Assembly (NCBI RefSeq): GCF_030160075.1
Contig: NZ_BSNQ01000009.1
Location: forward strand, 926,295-990,294
Length of the DNA: 64,000 nt
Origin: Dyella lipolytica
Lineage (GTDB): Bacteria > Pseudomonadota > Gammaproteobacteria > Xanthomonadales > Rhodanobacteraceae
Direction: 5' to 3'
Positions 23,626 through 32,305 of the stretch are shown piece by piece. Under the pieces are notes generated by a model. That model saw nothing but the letters and a program-made list of their open reading frames with translations, did no database searches and was not told where the DNA came from. Numbering within the stretch: the first letter of the stretch is position 1; every line of letters begins with the position of its first letter. The position numbers and the translations under genes were made by a program.

Positions 23626-24187
23626 TAGCGCCGCCGAGGCGCGCATCGATCAGGCCCTGGTAGCACGCGTGCAACTGGACGGTGACCGTCGTGCATTCGA
23701 GCAACTGGTACGCCGGCACCAAGGCTTGGTGCGAGCACAACTGCGTCGGCTGCTACACGGCGATGACGCCGCGGCGGACGATATGGCGCAGGAAACCTTT
23801 ATGCTGGCCTGGCGAAACCTAGATCAGTTCCGCGGTGAGGCGCGGTTTTCCAGCTGGCTCTATCGCATTGCCTATACCTGTTTCCTGCAGGCGCGCCGAT
23901 CTCCCGTGCGGCACGACGGTGTCGACGATGGGGTGCTGGAACAGTTACAGGGTCCAATACACGCGATTGACCTACAACTCGACCTGGAGCACGCCATGCA
24001 GCGGTTGTCCGTAGCCGAGCAGGTAGTGCTGCTGCATTGTGTGCAGATGGGCGTCAGCCACGAAGAGGCTGCGTATGTGCTGGCGATGCCGCTCGGCACA
24101 GTGAAGACTCACGCGATGCGCGGCAAGGCAAAGTTGAAGACGTGGCTGGCGGATTGGCGCGATACGAGCACCGAGGAAATATCATGA
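23612..24187 (+). CDS. ECF sigma factor (operon 2)
   Basis: A 191-residue protein with sigma region 2 (FEQLVRRHQGLVRAQLRRLLHGDDAAADDMAQETFMLAWRNL, then FSSWLYRIAYTCFLQARR) and region 4 (AEQVVLLHCVQMGVSHEEAAYVLAMPLGTVKTHAMRGKAKL). The start is either ATG 23612 or GTG 23618. It sits between a DUF6249-like gene and a DUF5056-like gene, a grouping often seen for this ECF type. The downstream membrane protein probably holds the sigma factor inactive. Confidence 0.88.
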   Translation: MCVADSAAEARIDQALVARVQLDGDRRAFEQLVRRHQGLVRAQLRRLLHGDDAAADDMAQETFMLAWRNLDQFRGEARFSSWLYRIAYTCFLQARRSPVRHDGVDDGVLEQLQGPIHAIDLQLDLEHAMQRLSVAEQVVLLHCVQMGVSHEEAAYVLAMPLGTVKTHAMRGKAKLKTWLADWRDTSTEEIS

Positions 24188-24507
24188 ACGAATCGCACGA
24201 CGACACCATCGAAGCGCTGTTGCGCCAGCAATTCGACGGACCCGTTGCCGACGACGGTTTCAGCGATCGCGTCATGCAGCATCTGCCAACGCGTCGCCGC
24301 CGAGCCTCATGGCCATTGTGGATGGGTACGCTGTTGGGGATAGCGGCATGCTGGATCTGCATAGACAGTGTGCCGCTGCTTCATGCCGGCTGGCGTGATT
24401 GGTTGGCCGGAGAACCATCCATGTCTGCCATTGGCATGTGGGTGATGATGGCTGCCATGTCGTTGCTGGCATTGATGTGGAGCATGGCGGAAAGCAGCAA
24501 TCGCTGA
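24184..24507 (+). CDS. DUF5056-like membrane protein, probable anti-sigma partner
   Basis: A 107-residue protein starting MNESHDDTIEALLRQQFDGPV, whose ATG overlaps the sigma stop codon. The N-terminal half is cytoplasmic with DDGFSDRVMQHLPTRRRR. Two membrane helices follow (WMGTLLGIAACWICIDS; SAIGMWVMMAAMSLLALMW). Short proteins of this layout directly after ECF sigma genes commonly act as anti-sigma factors, without a zinc finger. That role is inferred from place and layout. Confidence 0.7.
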   Translation: MNESHDDTIEALLRQQFDGPVADDGFSDRVMQHLPTRRRRASWPLWMGTLLGIAACWICIDSVPLLHAGWRDWLAGEPSMSAIGMWVMMAAMSLLALMWSMAESSNR

Positions 24508-24571
24508 CATCCAGAACGTGGAGTAGCACGATGGGAAGGAGTTATCGCGATGGGCGGCACACTCCCGCACA

Positions 24572-24596
24572 TGTCCGCTATCGAGCCAAAGCAGGC
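24572..24596. repeat. Degenerate GTCCGCTTT-type repeat
   Basis: TGTCCGCTATCGAGCCAAAGCAGGC keeps the outer arms of the element at 21372 with several changes, in the spacer after ECF operon 2. Confidence 0.4.
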
Positions 24597-24754
24597 CTTC
24601 ACGGGGTTTGCGCGTCAAGCTCAACAACGGGAAGCAAAATTTTTCTGGGCAGCTCGTCGAGTTCCGGTTTCGCCATTCGTCGTCGTAGTGAATAGACAGG
24701 TTCTAAGGCACTCGCACCACGACTATCCTGAAGACTCACGAGTGGAGATTTGCC

Positions 24755-25288
24755 ATGGCGAAGCTTGTGTTCGGATTGATGCAGTCCCTGGATGGCTATG
24801 TCGACCACCAGGCATTAGGGCCTCCTGATCCGTCGGCCTTTCACCACTTCATAGAGCACGTGCGCAACCTGACGGGCATGGTGTACGGACGCCGCACGTA
24901 CGAGATCATGCGTTATTGGGACGGGGATCAACCTGGTTGGGACACGGGGGATCACGACTTCGCGGCGGTGTGGCGAAGCAAACCGAAATGGGTCGTGTCG
25001 CGCTCGCTGACATCAGTCGGCCCCAACGCCATCCTTGTAGCCGGTGACATCGAGGCGGCGATACGGGGACTGAAGGCCGAGCGCTCCGGGGAGATCGATG
25101 TCGCCGGCCCAGATCTGGCGCGAAGCCTGACCGACCTTGGCCTCATCGATGAGTATCGGCTCTACCTCCGCCCTGTCGTGCTGGGTCACGGCACGCCATT
25201 CTTCGCGGGTCCTCGCCCGCCGCTCCGCCTGGTGGCCAGCGATCTGATCGGCGAGGACATGATTAGGTTGACGTACGTTCCTGCTTAA
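24755..25288 (+). CDS. Dihydrofolate reductase-like (RibD C-terminal domain) protein
   Basis: A 177-residue protein of the RibD_C/DHFR-fold family: LVFGLMQSLDGYVDH at the start, GMVYGRRTYEIMRYW, a VSRSL strand, a DVAGPDLARSLTDLGLIDEYRLYLRPVVLGHGTPFF block and LIGEDMIRLTY. Proteins of this short stand-alone type are NADPH-binding reductases of unknown substrate, usually found as accessory genes. GTGGAGATTTGCC precedes the ATG. It converges on the hydrolase gene on the other strand. Confidence 0.85.
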   Translation: MAKLVFGLMQSLDGYVDHQALGPPDPSAFHHFIEHVRNLTGMVYGRRTYEIMRYWDGDQPGWDTGDHDFAAVWRSKPKWVVSRSLTSVGPNAILVAGDIEAAIRGLKAERSGEIDVAGPDLARSLTDLGLIDEYRLYLRPVVLGHGTPFFAGPRPPLRLVASDLIGEDMIRLTYVPA

Positions 25289-25381
25289 TGGCGCGACGCG
25301 CCCGACGGACGACGTCGATGCAATACCCGTAGGCTGCGTGAGCGGAAGGCCCACGGGTACCGGCTACTCGAACGAACCCGT

Positions 25382-26368
25382 CTACACCGCCCAAAGCTTG
25401 CGCACTTCTTCCGTGATAACGTCCGGAAACTCCTCCGGGAAAAACAGCTTTGCTCCTTCAATGCGACGCACGCCATGTGAACGCGGCAGTGCATTGTCGA
25501 GGTAAGCAGCATCGTTCTGCGAAAAAATGGTGTCGCCGGTGCCCCAGACAATGCGCGCAGGTACTTGGATCTGCTTGAGCAACGCTTCTGTGCCGGCCAG
25601 CGGATTCGGGGCGAGGCCAATAGCGTAAGCGTTGGTCAACGCCTTGCGCTGCGGCGATTCGACCAGAGGACCGAGATACATGTCGATGGTTTCGTCGGCA
25701 AGCCGCTCCGGATAAGTAAAGGTCATGCCGCCGAGGCCTTTGTCCGAACGCGCCAGGTTCTTGTCGGCGACCCATGGGGCGAGCCATTCGTCCGCAAATC
25801 GACCCTTCTTTGCCAATTCGATGACCGGAACCACGGCCGGTGGCGGACAGTTATTTTCCACGTCGCAGTTGGTGAGGAGCACCGTGCGAACGCGATCAGG
25901 ATGACGCGTAAGGAAGAGCTGCGCGACCGCACCGCCACTGTCATTGGCGACGAGATCGACGTCGCGTATAGAAAGCTCGTCCAATAGTGCCGCGAGCATC
26001 TGAACCTGAGTGGCAGGCGTTATGTTCACACCTGCGGCTACTTGGGTGTAACCCAGACCGAGTGAATCGGGTGCGATACAACGACGATAAGGTGACAGGC
26101 GATCCAGCGCGCCACGCCACTGAAAGCTGTTGAGCGGAAAGCCGTGGAGGAATAGCGCCGCCTGCCCGCTGCCGCGATCCGCATAGGCGATATTGCCAAA
26201 GCGCGTGCCGGCAAAACGCCGTGATGCGTTCCAAGCGTTGGCTTCCTCGCGCAAACCGGTCGATCCAGAGGCCATCGTGTTACGCGTGCCAACACGGGAT
26301 GTACAGCTGGCAACCGCGCCAGCGGCCAATGCACTTACGCTCAAACCGAGAAATTGTCTGCGCAGCAT
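25382..26368 (-). CDS. Alpha/beta hydrolase, haloalkane dehalogenase / epoxide hydrolase type
   Basis: A 328-residue protein with an exported N-terminus (MLRRQFLGLSVSALAAGAVASC, Tat- or lipoprotein-like). The fold shows LFLHGFPLNSFQWRGAL (oxyanion loop HGFP) and the nucleophile elbow LVANDSGGAVAQLFL. There Asp, not Ser, is the likely nucleophile, as in dehalogenases and epoxide hydrolases. A late VWGTGDTIF strand carries the acid. The substrate is unknown. It lies downstream of the saccharopine-dehydrogenase-like gene but with a 248-base gap. Confidence 0.8.
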   Translation of the reverse strand: MLRRQFLGLSVSALAAGAVASCTSRVGTRNTMASGSTGLREEANAWNASRRFAGTRFGNIAYADRGSGQAALFLHGFPLNSFQWRGALDRLSPYRRCIAPDSLGLGYTQVAAGVNITPATQVQMLAALLDELSIRDVDLVANDSGGAVAQLFLTRHPDRVRTVLLTNCDVENNCPPPAVVPVIELAKKGRFADEWLAPWVADKNLARSDKGLGGMTFTYPERLADETIDMYLGPLVESPQRKALTNAYAIGLAPNPLAGTEALLKQIQVPARIVWGTGDTIFSQNDAAYLDNALPRSHGVRRIEGAKLFFPEEFPDVITEEVRKLWAV

Positions 26369-26616
26369 CTAAATGTCCTTGTAGGGCGGTGCTCAAAAAA
26401 CGGTAATGATTAACTGCAAGCGGGGTCCCCAGCAATAATATTCTAAGCCGTGCATTCACGGCGCTGGATGCGTTACTCCACAATTTTTGCGCCAGTCCAT
26501 CTCGCGGTCCTCGAAAATTTCATGCGCAAAAATTGTGTACGGCCTGCATCGCCAGCAAGTAGGCACCGGGTCCGTAGTTGATGCGAGCGACGAATGATTG
26601 GACTGGGCGTTGTGCA

Positions 26617-27621
26617 TCAAGTCGCACTCAGCTCGAACATCAAATGTTCGGACCCGACGGAGCGAAGGAAGTCTGCGGCATCGAATGCCTCCCCAAGGCT
26701 GAGTGCACCGCTTCGAGCGAAAGAGGGTTCGAGCATGCGTGCGGCCGCCTCGACAACAAGCGGTGCCGTAACGGCGTAGATGTCTTGCCCCTGCGCCGCA
26801 GCGCGACGTATGCCCGCACTATCGTGCGCGATCACCTCGATGGCGAATGTCTGAGCAGATCGCCCATGCGCATCGACAGCCACCGGCTGGGGTGTCGCCT
26901 CGGCACGCACTTCATTGAGCGACGAGGTATTGAGATATGCGCGCAGATTTCGCACGTGCAGGTGGCGCGAGATCGTAATGATCTCGCTGAAGGGCATTTC
27001 TTCCATTTCCTGCACACCGTGCGCCGAATCGAAAGTCCATTCCGTCTTCGTTGTAGGAACCGTCATTGGCACCAAACTGCCGTTTTTGACAACTACGCGC
27101 GGTACGTGATTGCGCTCGCCGGTTTTTCGAGTTCCCTTGGTCGGCCACCAATGATCGAGTGCGATAGCGACCGTCATGTCGTCGACAGAGTGTTGGCCGA
27201 CCAATGTGCTGGCGAGAAGATCGGCTAGACCGCCATAAAACCCAGCCGCAGGGATGATGGTCACTCCCCTTGCGCGCGCACGCTCGTGGTAGAGCTCAAA
27301 TGTCGAAAGTGCGCTGGCTTGTTCAGCCGTCACATCCACATAGGCACTCCCCACTCGCAAAGCGGCCTCGATGATGGGGGACGCCGTATCCAGGAATGGG
27401 CCGGCGCAGTTGATCACCACGGCGCAGTCAGCGAACGCCTCATCCAGGGCCGCCGCATCATCAAGGGCCGCGATGCGCGCCGTCACGCCCGCTGGGACGC
27501 GTGGCATGTCGCGCCCCACGGCAATCACGGGCAGGCGGCGACGCAAAAGTTCAGCGATGACGAAGGCTCCGGTGTGACCCGTCGCACCATAGACAGCTAC
27601 AAACTCTTTGTTTTTGCTCAT
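26617..27621 (-). CDS. Saccharopine dehydrogenase-like NADP-binding protein
   Basis: A 334-residue protein with an N-terminal Rossmann fold (VAVYGATGHTGAFVIAELLRR, IAVGRDMPRV) and the family stretch AVVINCAGPFLDTASPIIEAALRVGSAYVDVTAEQ. This type includes trans-acting enoyl reductase-like and uncharacterised oxidoreductases. AAGGATACTAAG precedes the ATG. It is divergent from a TetR gene with two matched operator palindromes between them, so it is very likely that regulator's target. Confidence 0.82.
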   Translation of the reverse strand: MSKNKEFVAVYGATGHTGAFVIAELLRRRLPVIAVGRDMPRVPAGVTARIAALDDAAALDEAFADCAVVINCAGPFLDTASPIIEAALRVGSAYVDVTAEQASALSTFELYHERARARGVTIIPAAGFYGGLADLLASTLVGQHSVDDMTVAIALDHWWPTKGTRKTGERNHVPRVVVKNGSLVPMTVPTTKTEWTFDSAHGVQEMEEMPFSEIITISRHLHVRNLRAYLNTSSLNEVRAEATPQPVAVDAHGRSAQTFAIEVIAHDSAGIRRAAAQGQDIYAVTAPLVVEAAARMLEPSFARSGALSLGEAFDAADFLRSVGSEHLMFELSAT

Positions 27622-27641
27622 CTTAGTATCCTTGTCTTGAC

Positions 27642-27687
27642 GATACAGACCTGTCTGTTCTTCAAACGCTACAGAAAGGTCTGTATC
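27642..27687. promoter_or_regulatory. Pair of TetR operator palindromes
   Basis: ACAGAC-CT-GTCTGT (27645-27658) and ACAGA-AAGG-TCTGT (27671-27684) lie between the divergent dehydrogenase-like and TetR genes. They also share the outer 11-base complement GATACAGACCT / AGGTCTGTATC. Two equal sites 26 bases apart fit two bound TetR dimers. Confidence 0.7.
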
Positions 27688-27719
27688 ATGTCAACAACAA
27701 GGTTAATCAGGTGCCCGCG

Positions 27720-28325
27720 ATGACTGTCCGTTCGCCGACGCAAAACTTAGACACCCGGACTACCGAATCGGTGGCAGTGCGCGAACGGATTCTGGAATGC
27801 GCATCGAACCTTTTTTACCGGCAAGGCGTGCGCGCTGTTGGTGTTGACCTAGTGGTTGCACAGGCAGGCGTCGCAAAAACTAGCCTGTATCGACACTTCC
27901 GCACGAAAGACGATCTCATCGTTGCGTTCTTGGAGCGCGAGGACGTCGACTTCTGGGCGACATGGGATGCTGTCGCGGCTCAACACACGAATGACCCAGC
28001 CGGCGAACTAGACGCACATATGCGCTGGATCGGGGAGCGTCTGTCGCGTTCGAACTATCGGGGTTGTCCGCAGATCAACGTCGCTGCCGAATTCCCCGAA
28101 CAGGACCATCCGGCGAGACATGTGGCTCGCGCGCATATGCACGGGCTCCGATCACGCTTGGGTGCAATCGCAGAGCGACTCGATGTGGCACAACCCGATG
28201 TTCTGGCGGCGCAACTGGCGTTGTTGGTGAATGGCGCATTCGTCAGTTCAGAACTTCTTACAACTGACGATGCGACGCAGATTCTGCTGACAGCCGCTCA
28301 TGCGCTTGTCGAGGCTGCGCAATAA
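27720..28325 (+). CDS. TetR-family regulator
   Basis: A 201-residue regulator. The HTH is AVRERILECASNLFYRQGVRAVGVDLVVAQAGVAKTSLYRHFRTKDDL. The C-terminal half (CPQINVAAEFPEQDHPAR, ALLVNGAFVSSELL) is typical of the YxaF/AcrR-like group. The ATG at 27720 is used; an ATG at 27711 is also possible. It very probably represses the divergent dehydrogenase-like gene and itself through the paired operators upstream. Confidence 0.88.
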   Translation: MTVRSPTQNLDTRTTESVAVRERILECASNLFYRQGVRAVGVDLVVAQAGVAKTSLYRHFRTKDDLIVAFLEREDVDFWATWDAVAAQHTNDPAGELDAHMRWIGERLSRSNYRGCPQINVAAEFPEQDHPARHVARAHMHGLRSRLGAIAERLDVAQPDVLAAQLALLVNGAFVSSELLTTDDATQILLTAAHALVEAAQ

Positions 28326-28437
28326 GCGAAGTACGTGTCTTTTTGTTAGCAGCACGATCATGTAATAGATCAACCCGCGACCCGGAACTCCCCAATCCGG
28401 GACAACAAGATGCTGCGTGCTTCCTTCAGCGGCAGTG

Positions 28438-28803
28438 TCATGCCGGGTTTGAATCAAGGAACACGTAGAGCGCCGCGATCTTCTCGTCGCGAACGATGAT
28501 CACATCCCAACCTGTGTAGTCGGGCGACTCGCCGCGCGGGCCAGAACCCCACGCCAGGCGGCCGGCGTTGTGAAGAGCCTGCGGTTTGCTGTGCGGTGTG
28601 TAGACGAAGTGCGGGTGCGTCGCGCGAAGGTCGCCGGCAAATTTGTCGAGAGCCTCGTGCCCGATCAGCACACCCATGGGGGTGTAAACCGCACTGTCTT
28701 CGGTATAGAGCTCCTTGATCGACGCACGACGACGCGTCGCGTCACCTTCGCCAAAAACTTCTTGAAGATTGCGATGAAGCAGTTCATCGATGCGACTACT
28801 CAT
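28438..28803 (-). CDS. NTF2-like / SnoaL-fold protein
   Basis: A 121-residue single-domain protein: N-terminal helices (IDELLHRNLQEVFGEGDATRRRASIKELYTEDSAV), YTPMGVLIGHEAL, then the sheet (FVYTPHSKPQALHNAGRLAWGSG, DYTGWDVIIVRDEKIAALYVFLD). This is the DUF4440/SnoaL layout. AGGAGAAGTGTC precedes the ATG. Its reaction is not predictable; it lies downstream of a GST gene on the same strand with a gap of about 120 bases. Confidence 0.75.
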   Translation of the reverse strand: MSSRIDELLHRNLQEVFGEGDATRRRASIKELYTEDSAVYTPMGVLIGHEALDKFAGDLRATHPHFVYTPHSKPQALHNAGRLAWGSGPRGESPDYTGWDVIIVRDEKIAALYVFLDSNPA

Positions 28804-28922
28804 GACACTTCTCCTAAATCATTGACTGTGGACCGGATGGCGGTCATTGGGTGTGGAAAACTTTTTCGCACTTCCGCTTCGTATTGAAGCTACGTCAGGA
28901 AGCTGGTTCGTGTGACGTTGCG

Positions 28923-29555
28923 CTATTGAGCGAGCGCCATGGTCTTTGCGATGGCTGTAACGACTGCAGGTCGTGCGGAGATGTCGTCATACCAACGCCT
29001 AACGGACGGAAACTTTTCTAGCGACGCACCGATCGCCTGGTGTCGCCAGATCCAACCGAAATGGGCGATGTCCGCGATGCTGTATGTGTCTCCCGCAACG
29101 TATAGGCGATGCTCAAGGTTGTGATTGATCACACTCAGCACCCGATCAACCTCTGCTGAAGCGCGTGCCTGGGCCTCGGGTTGTGGCGAAGACTGCATCG
29201 CGACTTGAAATGCTTGTAGAAATGCTGGACTCAACCCGGATGCGTGAAAGAAGAGTTGTTCGAAAACCTTCCCTCGGTGGGCAGCATCCTTCGGCAAGAG
29301 TTGTCCGGTCTTCTCTGCGAGGTAGACAAGAATCGCGGAGGATTCGCTGAGTACCACGTCGCCTTCTGCGAGCGCGGGAGAACGGTCGATAAGAACGGGC
29401 ACTTTTGCGTTGGGATTCATCGCCCGGAAGGCTTCGGTCTTCTGCTCACCTTGACGCAGATTGACCGGAACGAGTCGATAATCCAGCTTCATCTCTTCCA
29501 GCGCGATCGGAACTTTGACGCTGTTGGGCGTAGCGAATGCGAGAACTTCTAACAT
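28923..29555 (-). CDS. Glutathione S-transferase
   Basis: A 210-residue GST. The thioredoxin-fold N-terminal domain begins LEVLAFATPNSVKVPIALEEMKLDYRLVPVNLRQGEQ and has the glutathione-binding NAKVPVLID and SESSAILVYLAEK segments. The helical C-terminal domain includes YSIADIAHFGWIWRH. The ATG at 29555 is preferred because AAGGA lies six bases before it; one at 29561 abuts that site. It follows the DoxX gene on the same strand, so it probably belongs with the LysR-controlled SDR/DoxX group. Confidence 0.88.
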   Translation of the reverse strand: MLEVLAFATPNSVKVPIALEEMKLDYRLVPVNLRQGEQKTEAFRAMNPNAKVPVLIDRSPALAEGDVVLSESSAILVYLAEKTGQLLPKDAAHRGKVFEQLFFHASGLSPAFLQAFQVAMQSSPQPEAQARASAEVDRVLSVINHNLEHRLYVAGDTYSIADIAHFGWIWRHQAIGASLEKFPSVRRWYDDISARPAVVTAIAKTMALAQ

Positions 29556-29611
29556 GATCATTCCTTATTTTGATCGCGGCTGGAGCGACCTTCGCCGCTC
29601 CAGCCGATATG

Positions 29612-30049
29612 TCAGGACCGACGGCCATCGAGACTCACGCGGCCGCCACCGAAAGCGATCACGTGCAGCAGACCGCCCGCTATCGCAACGTTCTTGAAGA
29701 AATGGATGAACTGGTTCTGGTCGCCGAAGTGGTTGTGGAAGAACGCGGCGGTTGCCAGCGTGAACACGAACATCACGCTCGCGACGATGCGAGTGCGGTA
29801 GCCGAGCAGCAGCGTGATGCCACCGACGATCTCGGTAAACGCGGCAAGACCGAACGCGATCGACGGCAACGGCAATCCGACGGACTGGATGTAACCAATC
29901 GTCATCGCCGGTGCGGCGAGTTTCGAAAACCCGGCAAGGAGGAAGAGTGTGCTGATCAGCACGCGGCCTACGGCCGGAACGATCGTGGTGACAGCGCTGG
30001 GAATGGTCGAGGGGGCGACCGTGGTTTGTGCATACGTCTGGTTGTTCAT
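29612..30049 (-). CDS. DoxX family membrane protein
   Basis: A 145-residue protein with four membrane helices and the DoxX pattern: GRVLISTLFLLAGFSKLAAP, PLPSIAFGLAAFTEIVGGITLLLGYRTR, ASVMFVFTLATAAFFHNHF, and FFKNVAIAGGLLHVIAFG. The DoxX group includes membrane partners of redox enzymes, but their function is poorly known. The ATG at 30049 has AAGGACATTCCC upstream. It lies 97 bases after the SDR gene. Confidence 0.88.
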   Translation of the reverse strand: MNNQTYAQTTVAPSTIPSAVTTIVPAVGRVLISTLFLLAGFSKLAAPAMTIGYIQSVGLPLPSIAFGLAAFTEIVGGITLLLGYRTRIVASVMFVFTLATAAFFHNHFGDQNQFIHFFKNVAIAGGLLHVIAFGGGRVSLDGRRS

Positions 30050-30146
30050 GGGAATGTCCTTGGTGGTTGATCGCCTATGGCGACGTTTGAGGTGTGTCGA
30101 ACTGCGTGGCCGGTTCGAATGCTCCCGGCCACTCCATGCGTTTTCG

Positions 30147-30902
30147 TTAGATCTGAGCCTGTCCGCCGTCGACGAAGAGTTCGGTACCGGCGACGAAGCT
30201 CGAGTCGGAGGAAGCGAGGAAGACGGCGGCGCCTGCCACTTCGTCGGGATCACCCACCCGCCCGAGCGGAATCGTTGAAGCCATGTAGTCGAGCAGGCCC
30301 TGCTGTTGCGCGGCGTCGGGGCCGGCAAGATCGACGAGGCCAGGTGTCTTGATCGGGCCCGGGCTGATGACGTTGACGCGGATGCCGCGAGCTTTGAGGT
30401 CGAGCGTCCAGCTTCGTGCAAAGTTGCGCACGGCCGCCTTCGAGGCGCTGTAGACGCTGAAGGCGGGTGTGCCTTTGATGCTGACGTTGGAAGCCGTGAG
30501 GATCACCGACGCACCATCGACCAGCAGCGGCAGTGCTTTCTGCACGGTGAAGATCACGCCCTTCACGTTGCGGCCGAACGTGTCGTCAAACTGTTCTTCC
30601 GTGATGGATCCCAAAGGCAGCATCGAGCCGCCGCCAGCATTGACGAACAGCACGTCGATGCGACCCGCCTCGGTCTTCACACGCTCGTAGAGGCGATTGA
30701 GATCGCTGAGGTTGGCGGAGTCGGCCTTGATCCCCGTGGCCTTCGGACCGATCGCCGTAACGGCGGCATCGAGTTCGGCCTGGCGGCGGCCGGTGACAAA
30801 GACCTGCGCACCTTCGATGGCAAAACGCTTGGCGGTGGCGAGGCCGATGCCGGCAGTGCCACCGGTCACGACGGCGATTTTTCCTTCCAGTTTGCGAACC
30901 AT
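30147..30902 (-). CDS. SDR family oxidoreductase
   Basis: A 251-residue short-chain dehydrogenase. Cofactor motif TGGTAGIG near residue 13; VTGRRQAELDAAV for NADP preference; NAGGG in LFVNAGGGSMLP; catalytic Ser (LTASNVS) and YSASKAA; C-terminal P-G region (SPGPIKTPGL). The start MVRKLEGK at 30902 follows GGAGACACATC; an upstream start is unnecessary. It is divergent from a LysR gene and leads an SDR-DoxX-GST group. The substrate is unknown. Confidence 0.9.
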   Translation of the reverse strand: MVRKLEGKIAVVTGGTAGIGLATAKRFAIEGAQVFVTGRRQAELDAAVTAIGPKATGIKADSANLSDLNRLYERVKTEAGRIDVLFVNAGGGSMLPLGSITEEQFDDTFGRNVKGVIFTVQKALPLLVDGASVILTASNVSIKGTPAFSVYSASKAAVRNFARSWTLDLKARGIRVNVISPGPIKTPGLVDLAGPDAAQQQGLLDYMASTIPLGRVGDPDEVAGAAVFLASSDSSFVAGTELFVDGGQAQI

Positions 30903-31006
30903 GATGTGTCTCCGGGATGAGGTGGTGTGGTGCGACGAGACAAATCTATGGCGTCGTGCTACTTTTCGAAATAGCAATGAATGAAAACTACCGTTGCAGG
31001 ATTGTT
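30903..31006. promoter_or_regulatory. Divergent promoter region of SDR operon and LysR gene
   Basis: A 104-base spacer containing a TTTCGAAA palindrome (30964-30971) and several T-N11-A arrangements, the form expected for LysR binding. No single site can be picked with certainty. Confidence 0.35.
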
Positions 31007-31960
31007 ATGTCGAAGCTACCGGATTTCGAAGGGCTCGCGATGTTCGGCAAGGTCGCCGAAGAAGGTTCGTTCGCTGCGGCGGCAACCGCCATGGGCGTCT
31101 CGGTCGCGACGGTTTCCCGCGCCGTTACCCGTCTTGAAGAGCGACTGGGAGGCCGATTGTTCAATCGCACCTCCCGACGACTTGCGCTCACGGACTATGG
31201 CCGCTCGCTCGCCGAGCGCGCTGCAAAAATTTATGCCGATGCCGAGGAGGCAGAGGATGTCGCACGCGAGACTTCAAGCCGTCCGCGTGGTCTCGTAAAG
31301 CTCGCGGCACCGCTTTCGTTTGGCACTCGCTGGGTCGCGCCATTGTTGCCCGAGTTTTTTCGGACCTATCCGGATATCTCCGTCGATCTTCATCTCGCGG
31401 ACGCGCAAGCCGATCTGATTGGCGAAGGCTTTGACGCCGCTCTTCGCATCGCCATCATGGAAGACTCGTCACTCGTCGCACGTCTCATTGCACCCGTGCG
31501 TCGGTTTGTCGTCGCATCGCCGGCCTATCTGTCTCGCTATGGTCGCCCCCAGCACCCACATGATCTTGGCGCCCATCAATGCCTGACCTACGTCAACAGG
31601 AACAAGCGCGACGTATGGCGCTTTACTCACAAAAACGGTGAGGAATGCACCGTCACACCCACCGGCGTGTTGCGAGCAACGAGTTTGGAAGGATTACTTC
31701 CCACCGTGCTTGCCGGACTTGCCATCACTGAACTTCCCGAGTTTGCCGCTACGCCGTATTTCCGAGACCAGCAGCTGGAACCCGTTTTGATCGATTGGCG
31801 CTTGCCCGAAGGCGGTCTGTATTTCGTAACACCCACGGCCCGTGCACGGCCGGCGAAGGTCAGTGCGTTGGCCGATTTCTTCATTTCAAAGCTAGCCGCG
31901 GCAGAGTGGAGAGCAGAGACGGTTACGAACCAGAAATCACCTAACCGCCGCAGAACGTGA
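31007..31960 (+). CDS. LysR-family transcriptional regulator
   Basis: A 317-residue regulator. The HTH is at the start (FEGLAMFGKVAEEGSFAAAATAMGVSVATVSRAVTRLEERLGGRLFNRTSRRLALTDYG). The effector domain (PRGLVKLAAPLSFGTRWVAPLLPEFFRTYPDISVDLHL, ADAQADLIGEGFDAALRI) is of the CrgA-like group. The start at 31007 is chosen because the HTH begins a few residues on. It is divergent from the SDR gene and most likely controls the SDR-DoxX-GST group. Confidence 0.9.
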   Translation: MSKLPDFEGLAMFGKVAEEGSFAAAATAMGVSVATVSRAVTRLEERLGGRLFNRTSRRLALTDYGRSLAERAAKIYADAEEAEDVARETSSRPRGLVKLAAPLSFGTRWVAPLLPEFFRTYPDISVDLHLADAQADLIGEGFDAALRIAIMEDSSLVARLIAPVRRFVVASPAYLSRYGRPQHPHDLGAHQCLTYVNRNKRDVWRFTHKNGEECTVTPTGVLRATSLEGLLPTVLAGLAITELPEFAATPYFRDQQLEPVLIDWRLPEGGLYFVTPTARARPAKVSALADFFISKLAAAEWRAETVTNQKSPNRRRT

Positions 31961-32287
31961 TGTTGAGCTTCTTCAAAATCTGTAGCGCGCGAAGTCTCAT
32001 CGCGTCCATCCGAAGCAGACCTTAGTAGCGGTCATTTGCGGGCGCCAGTAATAACTAAACAACGTTTCGGTCGGGTCTGAACACGGCGCGGGTGCTGACG
32101 CTCGCAGATTGCGGCAATTGCCGCTATGGGTTAATAGCGGACACTCGCAAAGGAAGCTGCCCAACTCTACAAACTGGACGTGACTGTGGCTGGGCATGCG
32201 CAGTTTAGGTTCGGAACAGCAGAGGAGCTACGCGCGATTTGCGCCCGCGGGGTCATCCGCTTGCAAATCACCCATGTGCGCTTTACA
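31961..32287. other. Intergenic region with a palindromic repeat
   Basis: No gene supported. CCGCTAT-GGGTTA-ATAGCGG (32121-32140) is a perfect palindrome resembling the GTCCGCTTT-type repeats elsewhere in the window. Confidence 0.4.
32121..32140. repeat. CCGCTAT-GGGTTA-ATAGCGG palindrome
   Basis: Seven-base perfect arms; related in plan (CCGCT..AGCGG, six-base centre) to the GTCCGCTTT-type repeats. Confidence 0.5.
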
Positions 32288-32305
32288 GTGAACCATATGG
32301 TTCAC
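32288..32305. promoter_or_regulatory. Perfect 18-bp palindrome over the ArsR start codon
   Basis: GTGAACCATATGGTTCAC is fully self-complementary, and its central ATG is the start codon of the ArsR gene. A repressor bound here would block both transcription elongation and, through the RNA hairpin, possibly initiation of translation. Confidence 0.65.
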
